A DNA stretch of 29,589 bases from a virus (IMGVR_UViG_3300007735_000584:1-29589); one strand, 5' to 3'; positions 1-7,974 are shown, counted from the first letter of the stretch. The notes: generated by a model not told the origin, from the sequence alone. Numbers and translations: made by a program.

Positions 1-77
1 GTTTCCGTGCAGAGTTCAAAGTAGGTGTTGATGTAGCCTACGTTTCAGAGTGCGTTAAGTTTATGTCTGCTATCTAA
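1..77 (+). CDS. C-terminal end of a virion protein, probably the major capsid protein (partial)
   Basis: The first 77 bases are open in one frame and encode 24 residues ending in KFMSAI before a TAA stop at 75-77; the rest of the gene lies outside the window. The piece is too short to identify by sequence. The major capsid assignment is inferred from context: a strong intrinsic terminator follows, the next gene looks like a tail-tube protein, and a head-maturation protease runs off the other end of the window, where the capsid gene would be expected if the map is circular. It could be any other structural protein. Confidence 0.45.
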   Translation, partial: FRAEFKVGVDVAYVSECVKFMSAI

Positions 78-104
78 TTTTAAAATAAATTTACTAATCA
101 AAAG

Positions 105-132
105 GGTGGTGCAATAAACACCACCTTTTTTT
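105..132 (+). terminator. Intrinsic terminator after the capsid-like gene
   Basis: A perfect 7-bp stem, GGTGGTG (105-111) and CACCACC (119-125), closes a 7-nt loop and is followed by seven T (126-132). Only 13 bases separate it from the ATG at 146, so the next gene probably depends on read-through from the unit upstream. Confidence 0.85.
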
Positions 133-145
133 AAAACTAATAATT

Positions 146-685
146 ATGCCGTGTGCTTTATCAAGTGGTTACACTATAGATTGTAGGGAATCAATCGGTG
201 GAATCCAAGCAATTTGGTTGATAGAAAATTCAGCCCTTTATGATGCTTCAGGAAATTCAAGAGTTTCCGAATCTTCAGGAACTGTTACAGGAATGACAAA
301 GTCAACAGGAAAGAAGTTCTATAAATTTGAAGTTCCAAGAGCAACTGCTTCTGCTTCATCTAACCTAACAGGTTCACAAGAGAACGGAACTATCTTCTTT
401 ACACATCAAGTAATGTTCCCAATCAATTCAAGAACTGCTTCTATCCGTAACATCATTACAACTTTAGCGAAAAATCGTTTAACGTTTGTTACTTTGGATA
501 TGGATGGAGTTTATCGTATGTATGGTAAGAGTTTCGGTTTGTTCCTTGATACAACAGAATCAGGAAGCGGAACAGCACCTGGCGATAGGCAGGGTTCAAT
601 GTTAACTTTCACAAGTCAAGAAACTGATGATTTCTTGGTAGTTAACTCAAGCGTTGCTGCTGCGTTGGAAACACCTGGTAGCTAA
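146..685 (+). CDS. Putative virion protein, tail-tube-like
   Basis: This 179-aa protein has no signal peptide or membrane segment and is rich in Ser, Thr and beta-prone stretches, as expected of a major tail-tube or similar repeated virion protein. I recognise no diagnostic motif. The assignment rests on size, composition and position between the capsid end and the portal. Its own terminators lie directly upstream and downstream, an arrangement that would suit a product needed in high copy. The ATG at 146 is the natural start because the terminator of the previous unit occupies the space before it. Another head or neck protein is possible. Confidence 0.45.
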   Translation: MPCALSSGYTIDCRESIGGIQAIWLIENSALYDASGNSRVSESSGTVTGMTKSTGKKFYKFEVPRATASASSNLTGSQENGTIFFTHQVMFPINSRTASIRNIITTLAKNRLTFVTLDMDGVYRMYGKSFGLFLDTTESGSGTAPGDRQGSMLTFTSQETDDFLVVNSSVAAALETPGS

Positions 686-707
686 TAGTAAATAATAAAA
701 ACGTGAG

Positions 708-739
708 AAAGCCGACCGATTAAAAAGTCGGCTTTTTTT
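708..739 (+). terminator. Intrinsic terminator after the tail-tube-like gene
   Basis: A GCCGAC stem (711-716) pairs with GTCGGC (727-732) around a 10-nt loop, extended by an A-tract before and seven T after. The next start codon is at 745, about 6 bases past the T-tract, leaving no room for a separate promoter. This suggests partial termination to set expression levels. Confidence 0.85.
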
Positions 740-744
740 AGATT

Positions 745-1116
745 ATGATTATACTAACTAAAGGAGAAACAAAAAACATTTATTTTACAGGTTCTGAAAG
801 TGCAACACTTTCAAACCCGTATTTTTTATTTATATTTACTAATAGAATTACGCAAGAAGTTGTGAAGTTTGTTGTTACAAATGAAAGCACAACTTTAAGG
901 TATGATGTTTTTGAACTTGATGTAGACCAATATTTTGAAGATGCTGAAACAGGATTTTGGACATACCAAGTTTACGAACAAGCAAGTAGTTCTAACTTAA
1001 ATCCTGCAGGATTGAATGAGGTTGAGAATGGATATATGTATTTGAATAGTGCAATAGTATTTGAACCTACAACTTATGATGAACAAAATAATTCATTTAT
1101 AACTTACAATGGATAA
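745..1116 (+). CDS. Unrecognised phage protein upstream of the portal
   Basis: A 123-aa acidic protein with many aromatic and beta-prone segments and no signal peptide or membrane helix. I do not recognise the family. It starts just past a terminator and ends 8 bases inside the portal gene, so the two are probably translated together. Its place among head and tail genes suggests a virion or assembly role, for instance a small beta-sandwich structural protein, but nothing in the sequence proves this. Confidence 0.7.
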   Translation: MIILTKGETKNIYFTGSESATLSNPYFLFIFTNRITQEVVKFVVTNESTTLRYDVFELDVDQYFEDAETGFWTYQVYEQASSSNLNPAGLNEVENGYMYLNSAIVFEPTTYDEQNNSFITYNG

Positions 1117-3214
1117 TTACAAGCATATTGTTTTGGCTTTTGACCAAGCACAACAGCCAAAATTTACTGAAAAGAAAAATAAAGGTTATGTAGAATTTGG
1201 TAAGGATAATGATTATCCTTCTTATCTTTTAGACCTTTATTCTGAATCACCTAAACACGGAGCAATTGTAAAGGGTAAAAGCAATTACGTTTACGGAAAA
1301 GGGTTTGAGAATCCTGGAATTGCTAATGCTTTGGAAAGTTGGAATGACATTCTAAAGAAATGTATTAAGGATGATGAATTATTTAGGGGTTATTATTTAC
1401 AAGTAATTTGGAATAGAGCAAAGCAAGTAAGCGAAGTTTACCATATTGATTTTGCGAAGGTTAGGGTTAGTAAAGATTTGCAGACGTTTTATGTGAAGAA
1501 CGATTGGACTGATATGAAAGAAAAGGTAAGGGAATATCCTGCTTTCAATGTTAATAATCCTTATGGAAGTCAAATATTCTACTACAAAGAATATAACCCT
1601 ATTAGCGAAGTTTACCCTTTGCCTTCTTATTATCAAGGGTTAAATTATATAGAATCGGATATTAAAGTTAGTAGGCACATTTTAGGAAATGCTAATCAAG
1701 GTTGGGTTGGAACTAAACTTGTAAATCTTAACAATGGCGACCCAATAGGTGAGGAAATTAAAGGAGAAGTTGAAAGGGATTTATTGAAGAAGTTTACAGG
1801 TTCTGAAGGTAAGCGAGTGGTAATAATGTTCAATAAGTCAAAGGATAACGCAGCAGATATTCTTGATTTAGGAACTACGATGTTAACAAAAGAAGATTTC
1901 ACGAATGTGAATAATCTTATTCAGCAAGAAATATTTGCTTCGCATCAGGTTACAAGCCCTGTTTTATTTGGTATTAAAACCGAAAGTCAATTAGGAGCAA
2001 GAAACGAAATTAGGGATGCTTACGAAATCTTTAATAACACTTACGTTCAGGAAAGACAAGGTGAACTTGAAACTATTTTCACGAAGTTTAGGAATCTAAA
2101 AGGTGAACAAGGTGATTTTGTTATTCAACCTGTAGAACCTTTGAAGTTTGAATTTACTGAAACTATTGTTTCGCAGAATTTAACGCAGGATGAAATAAGG
2201 GGATTGATGGGTAGAGAACCAATAGATAATGCAATTAAAACACAAGCACAAATTATTTCCGATAATATCAATGCTTTAAGTCCGTTAGTTGCTAACAAGG
2301 TTCTTGAATCAATGACACCTGACGAAATTAGAAGTTTGGCAGGGTTAGTTCCTGTTCAACAATCTAACGGAACTGCAGCACCTACGCAAGAACAACCTGC
2401 ACAAATGAATGATTCTATTAAGAATCTAACAGGCAGACAATACCAAAACGTTATGAGAATTGTTAGGCAGTTTGGTAATGGAAAGTTAAGCAAGGCACAG
2501 GCTTCTTTAATGCTGAAAAATGGATTTGGATTTACCGATGAAGATGTTAACACTTTTTTAGGTGTAGATGATGACCCTTTAACCGATGATGAAATAAGTA
2601 AATTCTCAATGGATGCAGATGAACTTTTGCTTCAAGAATTTGCGTCTTGTGGTTCTGAAAGGAGTTTATATTCAATAAGTGAAACAAGGTCTTTTAATGG
2701 CTTTGAAATGGCTTTAAATCAGCTTCAAGCTGACGTGCTTTCTTTGATTACAAAGCAACCATTAATTGCACCTGAAGTAATAGCCGAAACTTTGAATAAG
2801 TCGGTTAAAGATATTCAGGCAACTATTGATGAATTAGTAAGTAATAAAATTATTACTGAAAAAAAAACATTAATCGGTGAAGATGAAGTAATAAGAAGAT
2901 ACGTCAACAAACCTGTTTCAGAACTTCCTGGAAAGGATTCTAAAGTTAATGAAATTCTTATAATGTATTCTTATGATTGGCGTGTTCCTGCTTCGCAGCA
3001 AGATTACAACACTTCAAGACCATTTTGTCAAAAGCTAATGGATTTATCAAGAACAAGATTATGGTCAAGACAGGACATTGAAAATATCAGTAAAAGGGTT
3101 GGTTATTCAGTTTGGGATAGATGCGGTGGATGGTGGACAATGCCGAATGGCGAACATAGTTACCAATGTAGGCACGAATGGAAAACTAATTTAGTAACAA
3201 GAAAGAAAAAATAA
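1109..3214 (+). CDS. Portal protein with a long C-terminal extension
   Basis: A 701-aa protein whose first ~380 residues resemble siphovirus portal proteins: an N-terminal region with GKSNYVYGKG, then ILGNANQGWVG, and the segment SHQVTSPVLFGIKTESQLG near residues 280-300, followed by the helix that lines the portal. The portal forms the dodecameric ring through which DNA enters the head. After a Gln/Pro/Ala-rich linker (about 420-432) there is unusual extra sequence: a winged-helix-like segment (about 540-587), then a region with RPFCQKLM (Cys640) and a final CRHEW (Cys687, His689) that resembles the C-terminus of SPP1 gp7-type minor head proteins. It may therefore combine portal and minor-head functions. 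It overlaps its neighbours by 8 bases upstream and 1 base downstream. Confidence 0.8.
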   Translation: MDNYKHIVLAFDQAQQPKFTEKKNKGYVEFGKDNDYPSYLLDLYSESPKHGAIVKGKSNYVYGKGFENPGIANALESWNDILKKCIKDDELFRGYYLQVIWNRAKQVSEVYHIDFAKVRVSKDLQTFYVKNDWTDMKEKVREYPAFNVNNPYGSQIFYYKEYNPISEVYPLPSYYQGLNYIESDIKVSRHILGNANQGWVGTKLVNLNNGDPIGEEIKGEVERDLLKKFTGSEGKRVVIMFNKSKDNAADILDLGTTMLTKEDFTNVNNLIQQEIFASHQVTSPVLFGIKTESQLGARNEIRDAYEIFNNTYVQERQGELETIFTKFRNLKGEQGDFVIQPVEPLKFEFTETIVSQNLTQDEIRGLMGREPIDNAIKTQAQIISDNINALSPLVANKVLESMTPDEIRSLAGLVPVQQSNGTAAPTQEQPAQMNDSIKNLTGRQYQNVMRIVRQFGNGKLSKAQASLMLKNGFGFTDEDVNTFLGVDDDPLTDDEISKFSMDADELLLQEFASCGSERSLYSISETRSFNGFEMALNQLQADVLSLITKQPLIAPEVIAETLNKSVKDIQATIDELVSNKIITEKKTLIGEDEVIRRYVNKPVSELPGKDSKVNEILIMYSYDWRVPASQQDYNTSRPFCQKLMDLSRTRLWSRQDIENISKRVGYSVWDRCGGWWTMPNGEHSYQCRHEWKTNLVTRKKK

Positions 3215-4002
3215 TGAGCAAAAATATATTATTTCTAACTGAACAAACATTCAAGGAAAGAACAGGTGCTTCTAATGCTATTGATGGAAAGCAATTATTC
3301 CCAATGATTAAGGTTGCAGGTGATATGTTTATTCAACCTGTATTAGGTTCTACACTTTACAAAAGATTACAAACAGGAGTTGAAGATAATGATTTAAGTG
3401 TAGATGAAAAGACCTTAATAGATGACTATATTACCGATGCTTTGATTTGGTATACTATGAGTATGCTTCCAATGTCAATGGGTTACCAATTATTTTCTAA
3501 AGGATTTCTACAAAAGACAAGTGAAGAAAGCACACCACCGAGTAGAGCAGATTTGGAGTTAATAGAGCAGAAGTATAAATCAATGGCTGAATTTTATAAC
3601 AGCCGTTTGATTAGTTTTTTACAGGAAAATTATACTTTGTATTCTGAATACTTAAATGTTTCAATGGGATTAGATACAATCTTTCCAACTACAAAGGCTT
3701 ACACTTGTCCTATTTATTTAGGTGGTTTTGAACCTTGCGGAACGAAGTATATGAATAGTTCAAGCGGTTACGCTACGCCACAAGTTGTTTACTATACTGC
3801 TACAGGTGGAGAAACTAACTTTGAAATAATGGCTTTGAGTGGCAATAGAGTAATTTTTGCAAGTCGTTCAGGATTGGCTAAAACCATTACAACATTTGCA
3901 ACAAATGACACAGGATATCTTCAGATAGTCGGTGGAATGGTTACACTTCCTACAGGTGATGTTGCTTTAGCAGGTGAATTATTTACTTTCTTATATACTT
4001 AA
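3214..4002 (+). CDS. Putative head-tail connector (DUF6712-like)
   Basis: A 262-aa protein immediately after the portal (TAATGA overlap). The first ~150 residues are helical and resemble connector or adaptor proteins that dock under the portal: LTEQTFKERTG, then a segment with GSTLYKRL and DDYITDALIWYTMSMLP. The last ~75 residues look like a small beta domain (VVYYTATGGETNFEIMAL to the C-terminus), a tail I associate with several Bacteroidota phage virion proteins. The DUF6712 name is from memory of the family pattern. Function in head completion is inferred from position and fold type. Confidence 0.55.
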   Translation: MSKNILFLTEQTFKERTGASNAIDGKQLFPMIKVAGDMFIQPVLGSTLYKRLQTGVEDNDLSVDEKTLIDDYITDALIWYTMSMLPMSMGYQLFSKGFLQKTSEESTPPSRADLELIEQKYKSMAEFYNSRLISFLQENYTLYSEYLNVSMGLDTIFPTTKAYTCPIYLGGFEPCGTKYMNSSSGYATPQVVYYTATGGETNFEIMALSGNRVIFASRSGLAKTITTFATNDTGYLQIVGGMVTLPTGDVALAGELFTFLYT

Positions 4003-4005
4003 TTT

Positions 4006-4164
4006 ATGAGTAAAGGCTACAAAAAAGAATACATAGACAAAGTAAAACAAAAGTTCAATGACGTACAAGCAATTAGTAACGGAAATAACAAACCTGTTGG
4101 AAAGCCATGCAATGATTCACACAACAAAGTTTGCAAGTCCGATAGAGTGGTTAAATTGGGATGA
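4006..4164 (+). CDS. Possible small basic ORF overlapping the next gene
   Basis: A 52-codon frame begins with ATG 4 bases after the connector stop and encodes a Lys-rich protein with two Cys residues. Two thirds of it overlap the better-supported gene starting at 4058 in another frame. The start placement is good, but the composition may simply reflect the A-rich sequence. It may be spurious. Confidence 0.25.
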   Translation: MSKGYKKEYIDKVKQKFNDVQAISNGNNKPVGKPCNDSHNKVCKSDRVVKLG

Positions 4165-4492
4165 CCAACCCGTTTTTCCTTTGGCTTCCTTTGCTATAAA
4201 TTCAGGTTCTTTTAATCCTGGAAAACAACATTCCTACGATATTCAATTTTGGTTTATAGACAAGTCAGGTGCAGAAGGAGAATTTGAAACTGAAGTTGTT
4301 AACGATATGCACCAAATAGCAGGGGATATTATTTCTAAACTGCGAAATGGAGCAAATTCTTATATCATAGATGACAATATTCGCTATGATGTAATTAGTG
4401 AAAAATTTGAAGATTATTTAAGTGGAGTTCAATTAACAATTAGTTTAACAAGCACATCAAGTTTTGATGGGTGCGATATGCCAACAATATGA
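4058..4492 (+). CDS. Putative tail-terminator or tail-completion protein
   Basis: A 144-aa protein with no signal peptide. It has a helical N-terminus (MTYKQLVTEITNLLES), a central strand-rich part (SYDIQFWFIDKSG), a helix (VVNDMHQIAGDIISKLR) and a C-terminus containing YLSGVQLTISL and a late Cys-Asp-Met-Pro. This layout and length resemble tail-terminator proteins that cap the tail tube, and the position just after the connector fits. The stop overlaps the start of the tail-fibre gene (ATGA). Identification is by pattern and context only. Confidence 0.45.
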   Translation: MTYKQLVTEITNLLESHAMIHTTKFASPIEWLNWDDQPVFPLASFAINSGSFNPGKQHSYDIQFWFIDKSGAEGEFETEVVNDMHQIAGDIISKLRNGANSYIIDDNIRYDVISEKFEDYLSGVQLTISLTSTSSFDGCDMPTI

Positions 4493-6315
4493 GGAAATTA
4501 ATTACAATTTTATTAGTTGTTTTTTGTCAAGTCAGTTTTGGACAGGTTTATCAAATTATGCCACAATACGGATATTCAGCACCAAGATTTAATATTGATT
4601 CTACTTTAACCATTCCTACATTTAACGGAATGCCTACGTTGAAAAGTAATATAACAAGAAAAGGAGCAGTTGCTATAGATTCCACAAACGGAAGGTTTTA
4701 TTTCTACAATCCTAAAACATTAATTTGGGACACGATTAAAGGTGGTGGCGGAACAACTTCTGCAACAAAATTAGTTACGAGTGTTTATAATAACACAGGT
4801 AGCACAATTGCAAAAGGTTCTGTTGTTTATATTAGCGGAAGGCATTCAAGCAACTTGCCAACCATTGCACTTGCAGAAGGAAATAATGAAGCTAATTCTT
4901 ACAAAACATTTGCTTTAGTTCAAGATGACATTCCTACAAGTAATTCAGGATTAGTTATTCAAGCAGGTAGAATTGATAATCTTAATTTGCCTACATCAAG
5001 TTATACTGATGGCGACATAGTTTATTTAAGTCCTTCAGTTCCTGGAGGCATAACAACAACAAAGCCATTAGCACCAAACCATATCTGTAAGATAGGAAGC
5101 ATTGTTAGAGCACATCCTACATTTGGTGCAATAGAAATTAAAATAGAAAATGGATGGCAATTAGATGAATTAAGTGATGTACAAATTGCTGCTGTACCAA
5201 ATGATAGCGCAATTTTGCAATTTAGTAGAATTGATTCTTTATGGCACGATGTAAGTATAAATAATGCAATAGGAAGTAAATATTTAAAACCTTCCGATTC
5301 TACAACTTATCAAACTAAATTTAGGTCAGATAGTGCAAGGACAAATACTTATTCTGCCATTAATTCAAAGCTAAATTTGTCAGACAGCACAATATATCAA
5401 ACGAAATTTCGTTCCGATTCTGCAAGGACAAATACTTATACTTCATTAAATATAAAATTAAATGCTTCAGATTCATCAACTTACTACACTAAATTCCGTT
5501 CAGATACAAGCCGTTCAAATATCTATACTGCAATAGCAGGAAAATTCACTTTACCTTCATTAACAAGTGGTTCTATTCTTTTCTCAAATGGAACAACAAT
5601 AACGCAAAAGAATGCTAACTTATTTTGGGATAATACGAATAACAGATTAGGAATAGGTACAAATAGTCCTACAACATTAGTTCAATTAACAACAACTAAT
5701 ACAGATTACACAAATACAAATGGAGCAGGTAGCCACATTTATATGACAAATACTTCGGCAACAGGTCAAAATGTTGTAGCTTCTTTTGTTAATGGTTCTA
5801 TGGTTGCAAAATGGAGAACAGATTATCAGGGTAACATTTCTTGGGTTGCAGGTTCAACAGGTGCACATGATTTTTACACTAAAGGGGATTTTGGAACAGG
5901 GCAAATAATGATGAGGATTTTTAATGGTGGAAATGTTCAAATTGCTACATCTTCAGTAGGTGGTGGTAATTCAGATGCAGGTTTCAAATTAGACGTGCAA
6001 GGTACATTAAAATCAACAGGAAGATATACTGCCTATGTTTCAAAAACAGGAGCATATACTGCAACAACAACTGATGAGGTTATTTCTGCGGATGCAACTT
6101 CGGCTGCATTTCAAATTACTTTGCCAACTGCTGTAAGTAAGACAGGTCAAGTATACACAATAAAAAGAGCAAATTCAGGAGCAAATGCAGTAACTGTTGG
6201 AACTACATCTTCACAAACAATTGATGGTTCAACAACTTATTCTTTAAGTGCTCAATATAAATATGTTTCAGTTGTTAGTAATGGTGCGAATTGGTTAATA
6301 ATAGCAAATAATTAA
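4489..6315 (+). CDS. Tail fibre / receptor-binding-like protein with a signal peptide
   Basis: The best start is the ATG at 4489, giving 608 aa; an upstream in-frame ATG at 4471 would put six residues before the signal sequence. The N-terminus, MRKLITILLVVFCQVSFGQ, looks like a Sec signal peptide with probable cleavage after FG. The middle holds three 29-30-aa repeats (about residues 264-352). A segment with NRLGIGTNSPTT follows, a motif common in phage fibre and tail-spike proteins. The C-terminus (YTIKRANSGANAVTV to NWLIIANN) resembles trimeric fibre tips. It probably binds the host surface. A secretion signal on a virion protein is odd for a protein assembled in the cytoplasm. The gene overlaps the previous one by ATGA, and its small partner follows after 2 bases. 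Confidence 0.7.
   Translation: MRKLITILLVVFCQVSFGQVYQIMPQYGYSAPRFNIDSTLTIPTFNGMPTLKSNITRKGAVAIDSTNGRFYFYNPKTLIWDTIKGGGGTTSATKLVTSVYNNTGSTIAKGSVVYISGRHSSNLPTIALAEGNNEANSYKTFALVQDDIPTSNSGLVIQAGRIDNLNLPTSSYTDGDIVYLSPSVPGGITTTKPLAPNHICKIGSIVRAHPTFGAIEIKIENGWQLDELSDVQIAAVPNDSAILQFSRIDSLWHDVSINNAIGSKYLKPSDSTTYQTKFRSDSARTNTYSAINSKLNLSDSTIYQTKFRSDSARTNTYTSLNIKLNASDSSTYYTKFRSDTSRSNIYTAIAGKFTLPSLTSGSILFSNGTTITQKNANLFWDNTNNRLGIGTNSPTTLVQLTTTNTDYTNTNGAGSHIYMTNTSATGQNVVASFVNGSMVAKWRTDYQGNISWVAGSTGAHDFYTKGDFGTGQIMMRIFNGGNVQIATSSVGGGNSDAGFKLDVQGTLKSTGRYTAYVSKTGAYTATTTDEVISADATSAAFQITLPTAVSKTGQVYTIKRANSGANAVTVGTTSSQTIDGSTTYSLSAQYKYVSVVSNGANWLIIANN
5278..5544 (+). repeat. Three tandem 29-30-codon repeats in the tail fibre
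   Basis: The encoded units follow the pattern K-L-x-x-SDS-x-x-Y-x-TKFRSDSARTNTY-x-x-x-N. Units 1 and 2 share TKFRSDSARTNTY exactly; unit 3 has diverged to TKFRSDTSRSNIY. Synonymous differences between the DNA copies indicate an old duplication kept by protein-level selection. They probably form a repeating shaft segment. Confidence 0.85.
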
Positions 6316-6317
6316 AA

Positions 6318-6602
6318 ATGAAAAAGATACAGAATTTAACCCTTTGGGTAAATGGTCAAAATAAAACTGCTAATCTATTTTATTTAAGATTGATTAATGA
6401 CAATCTAAAAGATACTGCAGTTTTTAATTATCAATTATTTTATGAGTACACTGATTCAACTCAACATAATCAACAGGAATTATTGATAGATAATACCTTA
6501 ACAATTGATGGACAGGATTACATTGATTGGGGTTTAAGTTCAGACATCAATACAGATGCTTTCACAATATGTGCTAACAAATTAAATATCACTTTACTAT
6601 AA
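6318..6602 (+). CDS. Small tail-fibre-associated protein of unknown function
   Basis: A 94-aa acidic protein starting 2 bases after the fibre stop. It contains LTLWVNGQNKTAN near the N-terminus and LTIDGQDYIDWG near the C-terminus, a combination I associate with small proteins next to Bacteroidota phage fibre genes. It may be a fibre partner or chaperone, but that is inference from position. Its stop overlaps the start of the next gene. Confidence 0.65.
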   Translation: MKKIQNLTLWVNGQNKTANLFYLRLINDNLKDTAVFNYQLFYEYTDSTQHNQQELLIDNTLTIDGQDYIDWGLSSDINTDAFTICANKLNITLL

Positions 6603-6763
6603 TGAAACATTTTGACCTTTTAGGAGTTTGGTTTTTATCAATAGCCACCTTTTTAACTTCATCTGAAGTTCTTGGATTCTTTGCCATTACTGCGAGTATT
6701 TCAACAATAGTGAGCAATATGCCTGGAGTAATTAAATTTTTCAACAAATACCTTAAAAAATGA
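6602..6763 (+). CDS. Small membrane protein, holin candidate 1
   Basis: A 53-aa protein with two hydrophobic stretches (about residues 6-20 and 23-38) and a basic C-terminus (KFFNKYLKK). Size, two predicted membrane segments, basic tail and position before the lysis genes fit a small holin, which would make the inner-membrane hole that releases the endolysin. It overlaps the genes on both sides by 1-4 bases (ATGA downstream). I cannot tell which of the two adjacent membrane proteins is the holin; they may act as a pair. Confidence 0.5.
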   Translation: MKHFDLLGVWFLSIATFLTSSEVLGFFAITASISTIVSNMPGVIKFFNKYLKK

Positions 6764-6933
6764 AAAGTACAAAAACAACAATCTTCGGATTGATTTTGGC
6801 TACATTGGTAGCTGTTCAACCTATCATTGAGGGAACAGGTTACCATTTAGATGGAAGTTCAATAACCAAAATTTTACTTGCTGCTTCACTTGCTGCATTC
6901 GGTTATTTGGCTAAAGATTACGATGTTAAATAA
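6760..6933 (+). CDS. Small membrane protein, holin candidate 2
   Basis: A 57-aa protein with membrane segments at about residues 8-22 (FGLILATLVAVQPII) and 35-50 (ITKILLAASLAAFGYL), joined by a short polar loop, and a charged C-terminus (AKDYDVK). This resembles two-segment class II holins. Its start overlaps the previous gene (ATGA) and a terminator follows directly, so it closes the fibre-holin operon. Two adjacent small membrane proteins could be holin and antiholin (inference). Confidence 0.5.
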   Translation: MKSTKTTIFGLILATLVAVQPIIEGTGYHLDGSSITKILLAASLAAFGYLAKDYDVK

Positions 6934-6935
6934 AA

Positions 6936-6966
6936 AAAAGGGGTGGTAAAAACCATCCCTTTTAAC
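6936..6966 (+). terminator. Intrinsic terminator after the holin candidates
   Basis: The stem AAAAGGGGTGGT pairs with ACCATCCCTTTT (to 6963) with one G-U pair and a 4-nt loop. The 3' side ends in four T. It separates the fibre-holin genes from the spanin-endolysin group. Confidence 0.75.
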
Positions 6967-7006
6967 ATATCATTAAAGCAGAACTTTCACAAAATTAATT
7001 AAATGG

Positions 7007-7564
7007 ATGAAACTTTTCAAAAAACTTTTTTTATTGGTTGCGTTTTCTTGTTGTTTGCTATCCTGCTTTACAGAGCAAAAAGCGAATAAACAACTAAATA
7101 AAATTAGCGGTGAATATCCTGCTTTAATATCGCAAAAATGCGGCGAATTATTCAAGCCAATAGTTACTAAAGACACTCAAATAGTAACGGAATACATTAG
7201 TAAGATAGACACATTTTTAAGTAATAATACAGATACTTTAATAGTAACTGATACTATAAAAAAAGAATGTTCTAAAAGTGTAAAAGAATTAGTTTTAAAA
7301 TTGCAAAATGCAAACAGGTTTATTACTATTCTTAAAGATGATTTGCGTAAGAATCCGCCTTACATTGTTAAAAATATTATTGATACTTCAAAGGTATTTT
7401 CTTTAACAAAGCAATTAGAAAAAGCCAATAAAGAAAAAGAAGATTATAGGACACGGAATGAGGTAATGAATAAGGTTTGTATTTGGTTACTAATTATAAT
7501 AATAGTTTTAATATCTTATATCTACGTTAATGAAACCAAGCCAAAATTCTATAAATCTAATTAA
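7007..7564 (+). CDS. Putative unimolecular spanin (u-spanin)
   Basis: A 185-aa protein with the layout of a one-piece spanin. The N-terminus MKLFKKLFLLVAFSCCLLSC is a lipoprotein signal with lipobox L17-L18-S19-C20, so the mature protein would be anchored in the outer membrane. A polar, coiled-coil-prone periplasmic part follows (about 25-155). A C-terminal membrane helix (VCIWLLIIIIVLISYIYV, about 157-174) would sit in the inner membrane. Known u-spanins such as phage T1 gp11 have this topology and fuse the two membranes in the last step of lysis; this one is longer than T1 gp11. The gene overlaps the endolysin start by 35 bases, which supports a lysis role. Only the topology is used as evidence; sequence similarity was not tested. 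Confidence 0.68.
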   Translation: MKLFKKLFLLVAFSCCLLSCFTEQKANKQLNKISGEYPALISQKCGELFKPIVTKDTQIVTEYISKIDTFLSNNTDTLIVTDTIKKECSKSVKELVLKLQNANRFITILKDDLRKNPPYIVKNIIDTSKVFSLTKQLEKANKEKEDYRTRNEVMNKVCIWLLIIIIVLISYIYVNETKPKFYKSN

Positions 7565-7973
7565 GAAGTTTGAAGGATGTTATTTAAAAGCGTACAAATG
7601 CCCTGCAGGAGTGTGGACTATTGGATATGGAACAATTAAATATCCTGATGGAAAATCCGTTAAAGAAGGCGAAGAAATAAGTTTGTATAGAGCAGAAACT
7701 TTACTAACTAATGAGGTTGAAAATTTTGCTAAACAAATTAAATTAAACGTAAATCAAAATCAGTTTGATTCATTGGTTTCGTTTTGTTATAATCTTGGCA
7801 TTGGTGCGTTTAATTCAAGCACATTGAAAAAGAAAATAATTGCGAATCCTGGCGATTTATCTATAAGGGATGAATTTATGAAATGGAATAAAGCAAGGGT
7901 TAAAGGTGTATTAACTGAACTAAAAGGATTAACTAATAGAAGAAAGGCGGAAGCCGATTTATATTTCAAATAA
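7530..7973 (+). CDS. Endolysin, GH24 lysozyme (T4/P21 type)
   Basis: A 147-aa soluble lysozyme that cleaves the glycan strands of peptidoglycan. The catalytic pattern E-x8-(D/C)-x5-T of GH24 is intact as Glu15, Cys24 and Thr30, within KKFEGCYLKAYKCPAGVWTIGYGT-like spacing; Cys in the second position also occurs in P21-like enzymes. The segment QFDSLVSFCYNLGIGAF and the C-terminal LTNRRKAEADLY are further family hallmarks. There is no signal peptide or signal-anchor helix, so release should depend on a holin. The start overlaps the spanin gene by 35 bases. Length is normal for a single-domain enzyme. Confidence 0.93.
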   Translation: MKPSQNSINLIKKFEGCYLKAYKCPAGVWTIGYGTIKYPDGKSVKEGEEISLYRAETLLTNEVENFAKQIKLNVNQNQFDSLVSFCYNLGIGAFNSSTLKKKIIANPGDLSIRDEFMKWNKARVKGVLTELKGLTNRRKAEADLYFK

Positions 7974-7974
7974 T

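Noticed and set aside
1397-1902. Minus-strand open frames over the portal gene (and similar ones at 2356-2553, 6589-6846, 7787-8053, 10500-10789, 26652-26897, 28082-28303)
   Set aside because: They lie opposite strongly supported + strand genes, have Leu/Phe/Ser-rich shadow compositions, and no gene-like neighbours or leaders.
4471-4488. Upstream ATG at 4471 as the fibre start
   Set aside because: It would put MRYANN before the signal sequence; the ATG at 4489 gives a clean signal peptide and an ATGA overlap with the previous gene.
4525-4527. Lipoprotein signal in the tail fibre at Cys13
   Set aside because: The residue before Cys is Phe, not Gly, Ala or Ser, so the lipobox is not met; a standard signal peptide fits better.
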